Source: Nocardia nova SH22a (GTDB lineage: Bacteria > Actinomycetota > Actinomycetes > Mycobacteriales > Mycobacteriaceae). Taken from it: a DNA stretch of 64,000 nucleotides. Where the stretch lies: positions 1,736,001-1,800,000 of the forward strand of contig NZ_CP006850.1 in NCBI RefSeq assembly GCF_000523235.1, written 5' to 3'. This document shows, piece by piece, positions 42,598 through 50,738 of this stretch (positions are counted from its first letter, which is position 1; every line of letters starts with the position of its first letter). The notes below the pieces were generated by a model. It had not been told where the DNA came from. It saw nothing but the letters and a program-made list of their open reading frames with translations, and ran no database searches. Both the position numbers and the translations under genes were made by a program.

Positions 42598-43308
42598 TTA
42601 CCGGACGTTGCCTTCGGGGCGCGAGGGAAGTTCGGCGTGCCGCTCGAAGGCCTGATCGATGAGTTCCGAAGCCGCCCGGGTGAGGATGAGCCGCGCGATG
42701 GCCAGGTCGGTCTCGAGCCGGGCGCGATCCTTGGTTTCGCGCGGGGAGCGCTCGTAGGCCTGACCCGCGAGGCAGTAGAACACCTCGGTGGCATAGCGGT
42801 CGGCGATCCCGTTGCAATCGGACCGTAAACGCTCGACGACCTGGAAAGCCGTCGTGTCGGGGACGCCGCTGTCCATCAGGCGGGCCGCGAGGTCGCCGCA
42901 GCGCGGATTGGTGACCCGGTAGGCGTCGAGCGGATCCGAACTCCCGGCCAGGGCCTGCTTGACGTAGTCCGGCAGATCGGCGAGCGGATCGTCGCTGTTC
43001 GGTTTGTCCTGTGCCGCAATGGGTTCGCGTTCGGCGGGGGCATCGCTCACGCCGAGGACGTCGGCGAGTCCGTCGCCGCGGTCCCAAGCCTCGAGCAGTT
43101 CCCGGATGCCGTTGAGTTTCATACCGCGACTGAGCAGCCGGCTGATCGTGTGCAGTCGCTCCAGATGGTCGGTGCCGTAATAGCCGATCCGCCCCCGGAC
43201 CTCGGGTGAGGGCAGCAATCCCCGTTCGTGGTACACGCGGACACTGCGCACGGTGGTGTCCGCTGCCCGCGCCAGCTCGTCGATCGTGTACTCCGAGTGC
43301 ACAGCCAT
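42598..43308 (-). CDS. MerR-family transcriptional regulator
   Basis: A 236-residue MerR-type regulator. The HTH is YTIDELARAADTTVRSVRVY followed by HERGLLPSPEVRGRIGYYG; the C-terminal 150 residues are a helical effector region without the metal-binding cysteines of the metal sensors. The ATG at 43308 is used; GTG at 43302 has better spacing from AGAGG and is an alternative. It is divergent from the WhiB-like gene, with 282 bp between. The ligand is unknown. Confidence 0.88.
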   Translation of the reverse strand: MAVHSEYTIDELARAADTTVRSVRVYHERGLLPSPEVRGRIGYYGTDHLERLHTISRLLSRGMKLNGIRELLEAWDRGDGLADVLGVSDAPAEREPIAAQDKPNSDDPLADLPDYVKQALAGSSDPLDAYRVTNPRCGDLAARLMDSGVPDTTAFQVVERLRSDCNGIADRYATEVFYCLAGQAYERSPRETKDRARLETDLAIARLILTRAASELIDQAFERHAELPSRPEGNVR

Positions 43309-43590
43309 ACCTCTTAGGAAATCACAAGTTACCCCGTAGAAAAACGGACCATACAAAAACGTCCCGTTAACCGACGATACATCGGTGCAACGACTTGGTC
43401 AATGTGCCGTTAAATAGCGGCAGAAGTGGTTGCCGCGCGTCGAAGTGTGGGTTAACGTGCCGAGTACGGCAGTTCACTGCCGGTTGCCGGGGACTGTTGA
43501 GCAGCCCCGATGCCCGCCCGACCATGGGCCACGTCTGCGAGCGTCATCCGCGATGGCATACGTGTGTCCTCGGCATCCCCGGAGACGGAA

Positions 43591-44055
43591 ATGAGCACAA
43601 TCCATTCGCGTCGGCTATCCCTAGGATCCACTGTGCCGACAGCACTTTCACCTCTTCCCGCGGTATCCGCGCCCGGCCGTGGCGCGCATCGCCCGCCGTG
43701 TGCGGACGGCCCCGACGACTGGGATCTCGACGTGGGCAACCCCGAATCCTGGCGCGCCGCGGTGCGAATCTGCTCCGGCTGCCCGTTGCTGAGCGAATGT
43801 TCCCAGCTCGCACAGACTCTCATCGCGCGCGGTGACACTCCCCGCGCCATGATCTGGGCCGGGGTCGCCTACGACAGCGCGGGCAGGGTCGTGGAGAACC
43901 TCGATCGCCACCGCACCACCCCTGTCGACCACAAGCGCCCGCTCCGTATCATCCGGACCGGGGCCCGGCCGGTCTGTACCGAACCCGCTCCGCCGACCCC
44001 ACGTCGGCGTATCGTGCTCGGGCATCGGCTGCGGCCGACCGGGATCGGTGCGTGA
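43591..44055 (+). CDS. WhiB-family Fe-S regulator
   Basis: A 154-residue WhiB-like protein. Four cysteines that bind a [4Fe-4S] cluster are seen: Cys37, then Cys61, Cys64 and Cys70 (CSGCPLLSEC). They are followed by the family turn, here IWAGVAYD in place of the usual GxWGG. The N- and C-terminal extensions are longer than usual, and the C-terminus is basic (HKRPLRIIRTGARP, PRRRIVLGHRLRP), likely for DNA contact. WhiB proteins bind sigma factor and sense redox or NO. The ATG at 43591 follows GGAG. The exact subgroup is not assigned. Confidence 0.85.
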   Translation: MSTIHSRRLSLGSTVPTALSPLPAVSAPGRGAHRPPCADGPDDWDLDVGNPESWRAAVRICSGCPLLSECSQLAQTLIARGDTPRAMIWAGVAYDSAGRVVENLDRHRTTPVDHKRPLRIIRTGARPVCTEPAPPTPRRRIVLGHRLRPTGIGA

Positions 44056-44098
44056 GAATCGCCGGTCGATGGAAACGAGTGTGGCGGTGGGTGACTGA

Positions 44099-44989
44099 AT
44101 GACGGTTCTGGCTGTGCAGATCGGCGTGAATGATTTCGCGGCGTGCCGGGTGGCCGAGGATGTCGATGAGGACGATGTCCGCCGGGTGCCGATACCGGCC
44201 GTCGGCGTCTGGGAGGCGTTCCGCGATCTACTCCTCGATGCCGCCGAGGGGCAGGACGTCGAGGCGGTCGGCATCGCCTCGCCGGGCCCGGTCGACATGT
44301 CGGCCGGAGTGGTGGCTCCCGCCGGAATAAGGGAGTGGCAAACGGGTTTCGCGCTGACCGCCGCGGTGAGTGAGGTGTTCCCGGCCGCCAAGGTGCAGAT
44401 CGGGCTCGACGGTGTGTGCAGTGGCCTGGCCGAACACAACTTCGGGGCGACCGCCGAGGTGATGGATTCGATCACCCTCATGGTCTCCGAGCACGTCACC
44501 GCCGGTGTCATGGTCGGTGGTTTCGTGGTGGTCGGGCGCACCGGTAACGCGGGGAATTTCGGCCACATCCTGGTGCCCGGATTCGATGATTCCTGCGACT
44601 GCGGTGGTCGCGGCTGTGTCGATGCGATCGCGGGTGGCCGGTCGCTCGTGCGCTGGGCGCGCGGGCAGGGATTCGGCGGCGACTCGGTCGAGGCGCTGAT
44701 CTCGGCCGCCGCCGCCGGAGACCAGGTGGCGACCGCCGCGCTGCAGCGGGCCGGCACCGCACTCGGCCGGGCGATCGCGTCGGTGGCGCCGCTGCTCGAC
44801 TTCGACCTGGTGGTACTGGGCGGAACCGTGTCGAAAGCCGGTCCGGCACTGTGGAAACCGCTCAACGCGGCGGTGGCGACCCATGCCCGGATCGGATTCC
44901 TGACCGGTCTGCGCGTGATCCCCTCCGAGATCGACGACGTCGGTGTCCTGGCCGGCGCCGGCGTACTGGGACTGATGGCGGCGTCCTGA
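44099..44989 (+). CDS. ROK-family protein with degenerate ATP motif
   Basis: A 296-residue ROK (repressor/ORF/kinase) protein. The ROK zinc motif CDCGGRGCVDA is clear near residues 165-175, with GNAGNFGHILV just before it. However, the N-terminal phosphate loop, normally DxGGTK, reads VQIGVNDFA, and the sugar/catalytic segment usually ENDANAAALGE is GLDGVCSGLAEHNFG. There is no DNA-binding domain. It may be an unusual sugar kinase or a non-catalytic sensor. The preceding WhiB gene is on the same strand, 43 bp away. Confidence 0.8.
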   Translation: MTVLAVQIGVNDFAACRVAEDVDEDDVRRVPIPAVGVWEAFRDLLLDAAEGQDVEAVGIASPGPVDMSAGVVAPAGIREWQTGFALTAAVSEVFPAAKVQIGLDGVCSGLAEHNFGATAEVMDSITLMVSEHVTAGVMVGGFVVVGRTGNAGNFGHILVPGFDDSCDCGGRGCVDAIAGGRSLVRWARGQGFGGDSVEALISAAAAGDQVATAALQRAGTALGRAIASVAPLLDFDLVVLGGTVSKAGPALWKPLNAAVATHARIGFLTGLRVIPSEIDDVGVLAGAGVLGLMAAS

Positions 44990-45054
44990 ATTCCGGTCGG
45001 TCTGTTCGTATTCGGTCCGGTTCCGGTGTCTACCTGCGAGGAAACCGAAACCGG

Positions 45055-45083
45055 TTGATCGAACCGCTATCCAACGGTACATT
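45055..45083 (+). promoter_or_regulatory. Candidate sigma-70-type promoter
   Basis: TTGATC (45055-45060) and TACATT (45078-45083) are separated by 17 bp, each matching the consensus hexamer at four positions. They lie about 50 bp upstream of the GTG at 45134. Confidence 0.35.
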
Positions 45084-45096
45084 AAACGGGTAACTA

Positions 45097-45114
45097 CTGG
45101 CTCGACTGAGCCAG
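45097..45114. promoter_or_regulatory. Perfect 7-bp dyad in the 5' leader
   Basis: CTGGCTC-GACT-GAGCCAG lies between the candidate promoter and the ribosome-binding site (AAGGA) of the PAS/GAF-like gene. It could be an operator or a leader hairpin. Confidence 0.45.
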
Positions 45115-45133
45115 GTTCCCGAAGGAACGGTTG

Positions 45134-46300
45134 GTGCGGGCGAGCGCGATGCGGAGCGACGCAGTAATCCCATGGATAACCATTGAAACGTTGATGCCGG
45201 ATGTGATGACGGTGGCATCGGTGGGGGAGACACCGCGGGAGTTCGCGGGCTGGCAGCGAGTATTGCAGCGAATACTGGCCAAGATGCCCGCGGTATACGA
45301 CAGCCTCACCACGGCGGGGCTGGCCGATGCGCTGTACGCGGCACGCGACCGGGCCGAGGACGTGGATCTGCGGATCCCGACCCGGGCCGGACATCACGAG
45401 TTGAAGCTGCGCCCGGTCTTCGGCCCGGCCGGTGATGTGCACGCGGTGCGGTTGTGGATCGGACCGGCCGCCGCGGTGACCCCCGACCCCCGGCCCGCGG
45501 TCGGCGCGATCTGGGATCTCGGCAGCCAGACGTTGCAGCAGCCCAGCGGAATCACGCGATTACCGGGTGTGCCCGTGGAGGAATACGCGCCCCGGATGTC
45601 GATCGCCGAGGTGTTCCATCGGATGACGGCGTTCGATCGTCATTCGGAAGTCCTCGATCTGCTCTACGAGCCGACGGTCGGGGCCAAGATGCAGTTCGAC
45701 GTTGCGGTGCCGCATGATTCGGGCCGTCCGGGTCGATGGCGGGTCAGCGTTCGCGCCCGCGACGACGAACGCACGCGGGGCGCCTGGTGGCTGATCGAGG
45801 ACATGTCCTCGGAGGATCAGCCGGCGAGCTGGTCGACCCTCGAACGGGTCGGGCTGCGGGAGGCGCATCGGCGGGCCGGTACCCATCTGGCGGTGATCGA
45901 ACTCGAGCACACCAGCATCTCGCATTGGCTCACCGATCCGGCGCCGTGGATCCGGTGGGACTATCTGTTCCAGCCGGTCGACGTCTTCCATCCCGACGAC
46001 CGTGCCCGGTTGATCGATCTCGGCGGGCGACTGGCGGCGGGCGACACCGCCGGAGTGACCGTGCGAGCGCTCAACTACGGCGGCGGGTACACGCCCACAT
46101 CGATGCTGTTGTATCCGTATCCCGGATATTCGGCACGGCAACTGGCGATCGCGCAACTGGTCCGGGTCGCCGACGACGTCCCGGTGCTCGAACCGCACCG
46201 TGACGGCTCGGACGCCCGCCACCACCGCGCACCGATCGGCTACGACGATCAGCTCCGGCATCGGCTGGCCTGCCGGATGAAACGCAGTCCGGTGTTCTGA
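45134..46300 (+). CDS. Putative PAS/GAF-like sensory protein
   Basis: A 388-residue soluble protein without catalytic motifs. It appears to hold two alpha/beta sensory-like repeats, about residues 70-210 (LRIPTRAGHHELKLRPVFGP, VRLWIG) and 215-350 (GRWRVSVRARDDERTRGAWWLIEDMS). The C-terminal part has IRWDYLFQPVDVFHPDDRARL. The pattern recalls actinobacterial PAS/GAF-like proteins of unknown function; assignment is tentative. The GTG at 45134 follows AAGGA by seven bases. It precedes the secretion locus by 70 bp on the same strand and could sense a signal for it. Confidence 0.6.
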   Translation: MRASAMRSDAVIPWITIETLMPDVMTVASVGETPREFAGWQRVLQRILAKMPAVYDSLTTAGLADALYAARDRAEDVDLRIPTRAGHHELKLRPVFGPAGDVHAVRLWIGPAAAVTPDPRPAVGAIWDLGSQTLQQPSGITRLPGVPVEEYAPRMSIAEVFHRMTAFDRHSEVLDLLYEPTVGAKMQFDVAVPHDSGRPGRWRVSVRARDDERTRGAWWLIEDMSSEDQPASWSTLERVGLREAHRRAGTHLAVIELEHTSISHWLTDPAPWIRWDYLFQPVDVFHPDDRARLIDLGGRLAAGDTAGVTVRALNYGGGYTPTSMLLYPYPGYSARQLAIAQLVRVADDVPVLEPHRDGSDARHHRAPIGYDDQLRHRLACRMKRSPVF

Positions 46301-46369
46301 CCATCAGATTTCCCAAGTGCGGGAATATGGCGACGATGCCGCTCGGCGTGGCTCTCTACCATTCCGAGA

Positions 46370-47389
46370 GTGCGGACATCGGCTGGTAGACGGGACGATT
46401 CGGGCGAGCAACTGCTTCGCCGAATGGCCGCCCGCCGCCGCCGCGACAACGCGATATTCGCCGTGCTGGCCGTGCTCGCTGTACTCGGCGGCGGACATGC
46501 CGTGCGGAGCTGGTTCGCCACGCCGCCGCCCGGCCCCTCCGACGCGACAACCACCAGAATCATCGGAAACGCCCAACTGGCAGAGTCTTTCGCCGAAGAG
46601 TTCGTGGTGACCTATCTGTCGGCGACCTCCGGTCAGCGGGAGAAGCTCGCCGAATACGTCGGTGGCGAACAGCAGATCAATCTGCCCTCGACCACACGCC
46701 AGGTATCGGATCCGGTGGTGGTGTTCGCATCCCGCAGTATCGGTAACGGCAGCGTCGACGTCTGGGCGGTCACGGTGTCGGTTCACATCGCGAAAAACGG
46801 TGCGGCGGGCGGACTTCGCGAGTATTTCCGGGTGCCGGTGACGGTGACTCCCGACGGTCGCCGCCGCGCGCTGACGGTGCCGCAGGCCGTGGGTCCACCC
46901 GAGCGCGGGCTGGATCTGGTGCAGAACTACGCGTTGTCCTGCGGCCTGGATACGCCGCTGTCACAGGTGGCTTCCGGATTCCTGGCGGCCTATCTCGCCG
47001 GATCCGGCGATGTGGCCCGCTACACCACTCCGAACTCCGGGATCGTCGCGCTGAAACCCGCGCCGTTCACCGCCGCGGAGACGACCGCGGTGTCATCGGA
47101 GGACGCCGGTTGCGGTACCGGCGGCACCTCGGCGAAGGTGCTCGCGACCGTGAACCCGAAGGCCGGTACCGGCGCGACCCCGACGCTGGCCTACCCGCTC
47201 ACCATGGTCAACACGTCCGGGCAATGGCAGGTCCAATCGATGGATGCCGTTCCGGCACTGCGCAATCCGCTGTCCATCGTGTCCGGCCCGCAGGCCGGTG
47301 ACACCCCCTCGACCGGCGCGTCCGGCACCCCCACCACCGCACCGTCGACCGGAGCCGCGGCCTCGGTCCCGCCGGCCACGCAGAACTGA
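46370..47389 (+). CDS. TcpC-family conjugal transfer protein (VirB8-like)
   Basis: A 339-residue bitopic protein. A basic cytosolic start (LLRRMAARRRRDN) and one membrane helix (about residues 28-45) precede two similar external domains, about 60-180 (AESFAEEFVVTYLSATSGQ) and 185-300 (VASGFLAAYLAGSGDVARYTTP). This is the layout of TcpC, the VirB8-like channel protein of Gram-positive conjugative elements. The tail is Pro/Thr/Ser-rich. The start is uncertain: GTG at 46370, or ATG at 46424. It opens an operon of type IV secretion-like genes. Confidence 0.8.
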   Translation: MRTSAGRRDDSGEQLLRRMAARRRRDNAIFAVLAVLAVLGGGHAVRSWFATPPPGPSDATTTRIIGNAQLAESFAEEFVVTYLSATSGQREKLAEYVGGEQQINLPSTTRQVSDPVVVFASRSIGNGSVDVWAVTVSVHIAKNGAAGGLREYFRVPVTVTPDGRRRALTVPQAVGPPERGLDLVQNYALSCGLDTPLSQVASGFLAAYLAGSGDVARYTTPNSGIVALKPAPFTAAETTAVSSEDAGCGTGGTSAKVLATVNPKAGTGATPTLAYPLTMVNTSGQWQVQSMDAVPALRNPLSIVSGPQAGDTPSTGASGTPTTAPSTGAAASVPPATQN

Positions 47390-47407
47390 TCCGGAAAGGA
47401 CAGTGTC

Positions 47408-47677
47408 ATGGGAAGTCAACTCAGCTTCATTCTCTACAACGTCTTGGTCTTCGTGCGGTGGGCGGGCATCATCATCATCGCGATCGCCGGTATGGCGCTG
47501 CTCATCTCCGAGGGCATCAAATCGAAGCTGTCCCCGACGAGGGTGCTCGGTGTGGCGGCCGCGGCCATCATGGCGGCGGTACTGCTCTGGATCCTGCCGA
47601 CGATGGTGAACTACGCCCGGGTCGATTCCAATCGGATCGTGCCCGATCAGCCGGTCGGTGGAGTGTATGGCCACTGA
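47408..47677 (+). CDS. Small two-helix membrane protein (VirB2/TrbC-like position)
   Basis: An 89-residue protein with two hydrophobic helices (about residues 8-32 and 46-66). Size, topology and place between the TcpC-like and TcpE-like genes match VirB2/TrbC-type subunits or small conjugation membrane proteins, but no diagnostic motif is present. GAAAGGACAG precedes the ATG. It overlaps the next gene by 11 bp. Confidence 0.7.
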   Translation: MGSQLSFILYNVLVFVRWAGIIIIAIAGMALLISEGIKSKLSPTRVLGVAAAAIMAAVLLWILPTMVNYARVDSNRIVPDQPVGGVYGH

Positions 47678-48191
47678 CATCATCAAGGTCTACACACCGA
47701 TCAAACGCGTGCCGGTCGTGATCGGCAAGGCGCAGAACGGGCAGAAACTGCCGTTCGGGCCTTATACGCTGCCGCAGATCGTCGGCGGGATAGTGCTGAT
47801 CCTCATCAGCTCGTTGCTGGCCATGTCCCTGCCCGTCAATCCGGCCGTCACGTTCATCGCGGGCCTGATCGTGACGGTGGCCGCGGTATTCGGGATCGGG
47901 CTGATTCCGTATACGGGAGTACGGCTGACCTCCCGGATCCTGTGGATCGGGCGGATGGTGCTGGTCCGGAAACCGGTGTCGGCCTCCGGAATTCCGGTGA
48001 CCGAGGAATCGGCCCGGCATACGGCGTACGTGGAGGAGAGCGTGGTGGTGATCCTGCCGAACCGAGTGGTGTCCGAGCCCGACGAGAACGGGCCGGTGCA
48101 TACGAGTATGCCGGTGACCGCGCTCGACGGATGGAACAGGGCACTGGCGAAAGTGAATGGCGAACGTGTGCCGTCCGGGGAGCGTGGCTGA
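47667..48191 (+). CDS. TcpE/PrgI-family conjugation membrane protein
   Basis: A 174-residue protein. It starts with a polar segment (YTPIKRVPVVIGKAQNGQKL), then two membrane helices (about residues 38-60 and 64-84), then a soluble tail. This is the TcpE/PrgI plan; these proteins sit beside the VirB4 ATPase in Gram-positive type IV systems and recruit it to the membrane. The ATG at 47667 lies inside the upstream gene. The stop overlaps the VirB4-like start (TGATG), implying tight co-translation. Confidence 0.75.
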   Translation: MATDIIKVYTPIKRVPVVIGKAQNGQKLPFGPYTLPQIVGGIVLILISSLLAMSLPVNPAVTFIAGLIVTVAAVFGIGLIPYTGVRLTSRILWIGRMVLVRKPVSASGIPVTEESARHTAYVEESVVVILPNRVVSEPDENGPVHTSMPVTALDGWNRALAKVNGERVPSGERG

Positions 48192-50722
48192 TGGCATTCG
48201 TCCGGGACCTGCAGCCGACCGCGGCGGTGCGCGGCAATCTCCAGTTCACCCATTCGGGACTGGTGACGGCGACCTACTTCATCGAGCCGCTCGGCTACGG
48301 ATTGCGCAATGCCAGCGACAAATACAACGTGAAATCGGCGCACCACGCTCTGGTGAACAGCCTGCCGGCCGGATCGCTGCTGCTGGGAATCCAGGCCCGG
48401 CTCAACACACTCGACGTGCTCGGCAAAATGGTCGAGGGTGTGGACCTCGACGAATGCGAGGACTACGCGCTGGAGGTGGTCGCCTCCTACGAACGGGTTC
48501 GCGCGATCAATCCGCAGACCCGGGTGTTCCTGCTGACCATTCCGGTCGGTAACGCCGGCGCCGGAATCTCGGGGCTGTCGCGGATGTGGCGCGGCGGTTC
48601 CGGCGGTGTCGACATGTCGTCGATCTCGCGCGAGGACCTCGATCAGTACGACGAGAAGGCCGCGGAGATCCTGTCCAAGATCGGCGGCGAGTTCAATCCG
48701 GTTCCGGTGCCGGCCTCGATCTTCCAGTGGATGTGGGAGCACTACCTGTCGCGCGGTCTGCCCGGGGATCCGGTGGCGCCCACGCGCGCCGGAGTCGTCG
48801 ACGATGTGACCGCGGCGGTGTTCCGCTCCGCGGCGCTCGACGAAGGCGCACAGGCCGACAATCGCCGGTTGCGCCCGTCGTTCGTTCCGGTGATCAAGGT
48901 GGTTCAGCCGGATTACGGATTCCTGCCCTCCTATCAGGCCGTGCTGACGCCGCACGCCTTCCCGTACGGCGGGATGGCCTTTCCCGGTGGCAGCGAATTC
49001 CTCAGTGTCCTCGAAGGACTCGGGGATGTGACGGTCGACTGGGCGATCCGGGTGTCGACCAAACCGGCCGAAACCGTGCTCAAGAACAACGAAGTGAACC
49101 TGCGCCGGCTGGGTGAGCAGATGGACCAGCGCGATCAGGAGGTGTCGTTCGCGCAGAACACCCTGATGTCCAAGGCGCAGATGCTCGCCGAGTACAACCA
49201 GCATTTCGAGGTCAACAGCGGTGAGTCGGAGGTGTCGTTCACGACCGTGATCGCCGTCGGCAGTTCGTCACGTGATGCCACGATGGACGCGGTCAACAAT
49301 CTCAAGCGCCGATACAAGCGCTTCCAGGTCGAGATGACCGCGCCGCTCGGCGCGCAGGTCGATCTGTGGTCGATGATGATTCCGGGCAGTCCGCCGCGGC
49401 GCGCCTACGACGACTTCGCCCACATCCTGCCGTCGGACATGTGGGCCGGATTCGTTCCGTTCACCACCAGTCAGGTGGGCGACGACAGCGGTCCGGTCAT
49501 CGGTGTGAATCTGCTGTCGCGGAATTTCGAACCCATCCACTTCGGCATCATGGAGGCGGCGCTGCACGACCTGTCCGCGTCCTTCGCCGTCACCGGCGAA
49601 TTGGGTTCGGGCAAGTCGTATTTCCTGAAACTCATGGCCGTGCTGGTGCACGATATGGGCGGGCAGTTCCTGGCCATCGACCGCAGTCAAGTGGGCGAGT
49701 GGGAGTATTTCGCGGCATCCATCGACGATGCCGTCGTGATCGATCTGAGCAATCCGAGTGTGTCGCTGGATCCACTCCGGCTGTTCGGCCCGCGGGTCGC
49801 CGGTGAGCGGACGCTGGATTCGATTCTGCCCCTGCTGGATCTGTCGCCGACCAGCGGTGCGGGCGCCGCGGTGAGCGCGTTGCTGACACCGCGCGGCATC
49901 GCCGAACACAGCATCCGGAGCATGCTGGATCTGTACAACGTGGTGGGCCGCTTGCGCGACACTCCCGGCAGCGGTGAGGAATATGCGGATCTGTTCGCAC
50001 GGCTGGGCACCATTCTCGACCGGGTGCCGGTGCTGTTCGATCCGAACCTGCCGGCGCTTCGGCTCGATGCCGCCGCCACCGTCGTGCGCAGCCACAATCT
50101 GGCCCTGCCGACCGCCGAAGAACTGATCACCCCGCACCTCTACAACCGGTTGCCGCTGACCAAACGGCTGGGAACAGCCCTCTACGAACTCGTGGGTGTG
50201 GCCGCGCGCGAGGCGTTCCTGGCCGACAACGGCCGGTTCGGGCTGCTCGTCGGCGACGAGGCGCATCACTTCACCCAGACGCACGTGGGCGCGTCGGTCA
50301 CCTCCGATTTCAGTCGTGACGGCCGAAAGCATCTGGCCGCCATCGGTCTGGCCTCGCATGATCCGGCGACGGACTTCCAGGGCGCCGCCCACAACCTGAT
50401 CCCGAACCGCTTCGTGTTCCGGCAGCGCGATGAAACCTTGGCGCGCAACAGTTTGCAATGGCTCGGCGTCGATTTGGAGGAGACGCCGTTCCTGCTGCAG
50501 ATCCTGCGGGAGGAGACCTCGCCCGCGACCGGTCCGGGCCGCACCGTCCCGGAGGAACGGCGCGGCGAGATGTTCATGCGCGATGCGCTCAACCGCATCG
50601 GACGCGGCAAGGTGCTCGGCCCGGCACGTGAGGACCGGGCCGACGCGATCGGCAGTACCCCCCAGACCGCGAGCATGGTGGCGCGCCGCGCGTCGGCCGA
50701 GCGGCAGATAACAACGGCGTGA
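48191..50722 (+). CDS. VirB4-like type IV secretion ATPase (TcpF/ConE/SCO6880-like)
   Basis: An 843-residue HerA/FtsK-superfamily ATPase. The N-terminal 440 residues are the VirB4-type domain; Walker A is GELGSGKS at residues 469-476 and Walker B is LLVGDEAHHF near 686-695. A finger region follows (LAAIGLASHDPATDF). VirB4 ATPases power the assembly and operation of type IV secretion channels at the inner face of the membrane. The ATG overlaps the TcpE-like stop. This is the strongest evidence that the operon is a type IV system. It is not the coupling protein (TcpA/VirD4), which is not seen. Confidence 0.9.
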   Translation: MAFVRDLQPTAAVRGNLQFTHSGLVTATYFIEPLGYGLRNASDKYNVKSAHHALVNSLPAGSLLLGIQARLNTLDVLGKMVEGVDLDECEDYALEVVASYERVRAINPQTRVFLLTIPVGNAGAGISGLSRMWRGGSGGVDMSSISREDLDQYDEKAAEILSKIGGEFNPVPVPASIFQWMWEHYLSRGLPGDPVAPTRAGVVDDVTAAVFRSAALDEGAQADNRRLRPSFVPVIKVVQPDYGFLPSYQAVLTPHAFPYGGMAFPGGSEFLSVLEGLGDVTVDWAIRVSTKPAETVLKNNEVNLRRLGEQMDQRDQEVSFAQNTLMSKAQMLAEYNQHFEVNSGESEVSFTTVIAVGSSSRDATMDAVNNLKRRYKRFQVEMTAPLGAQVDLWSMMIPGSPPRRAYDDFAHILPSDMWAGFVPFTTSQVGDDSGPVIGVNLLSRNFEPIHFGIMEAALHDLSASFAVTGELGSGKSYFLKLMAVLVHDMGGQFLAIDRSQVGEWEYFAASIDDAVVIDLSNPSVSLDPLRLFGPRVAGERTLDSILPLLDLSPTSGAGAAVSALLTPRGIAEHSIRSMLDLYNVVGRLRDTPGSGEEYADLFARLGTILDRVPVLFDPNLPALRLDAAATVVRSHNLALPTAEELITPHLYNRLPLTKRLGTALYELVGVAAREAFLADNGRFGLLVGDEAHHFTQTHVGASVTSDFSRDGRKHLAAIGLASHDPATDFQGAAHNLIPNRFVFRQRDETLARNSLQWLGVDLEETPFLLQILREETSPATGPGRTVPEERRGEMFMRDALNRIGRGKVLGPAREDRADAIGSTPQTASMVARRASAERQITTA

Positions 50723-50738
50723 ACGGACTGACGGGCCT

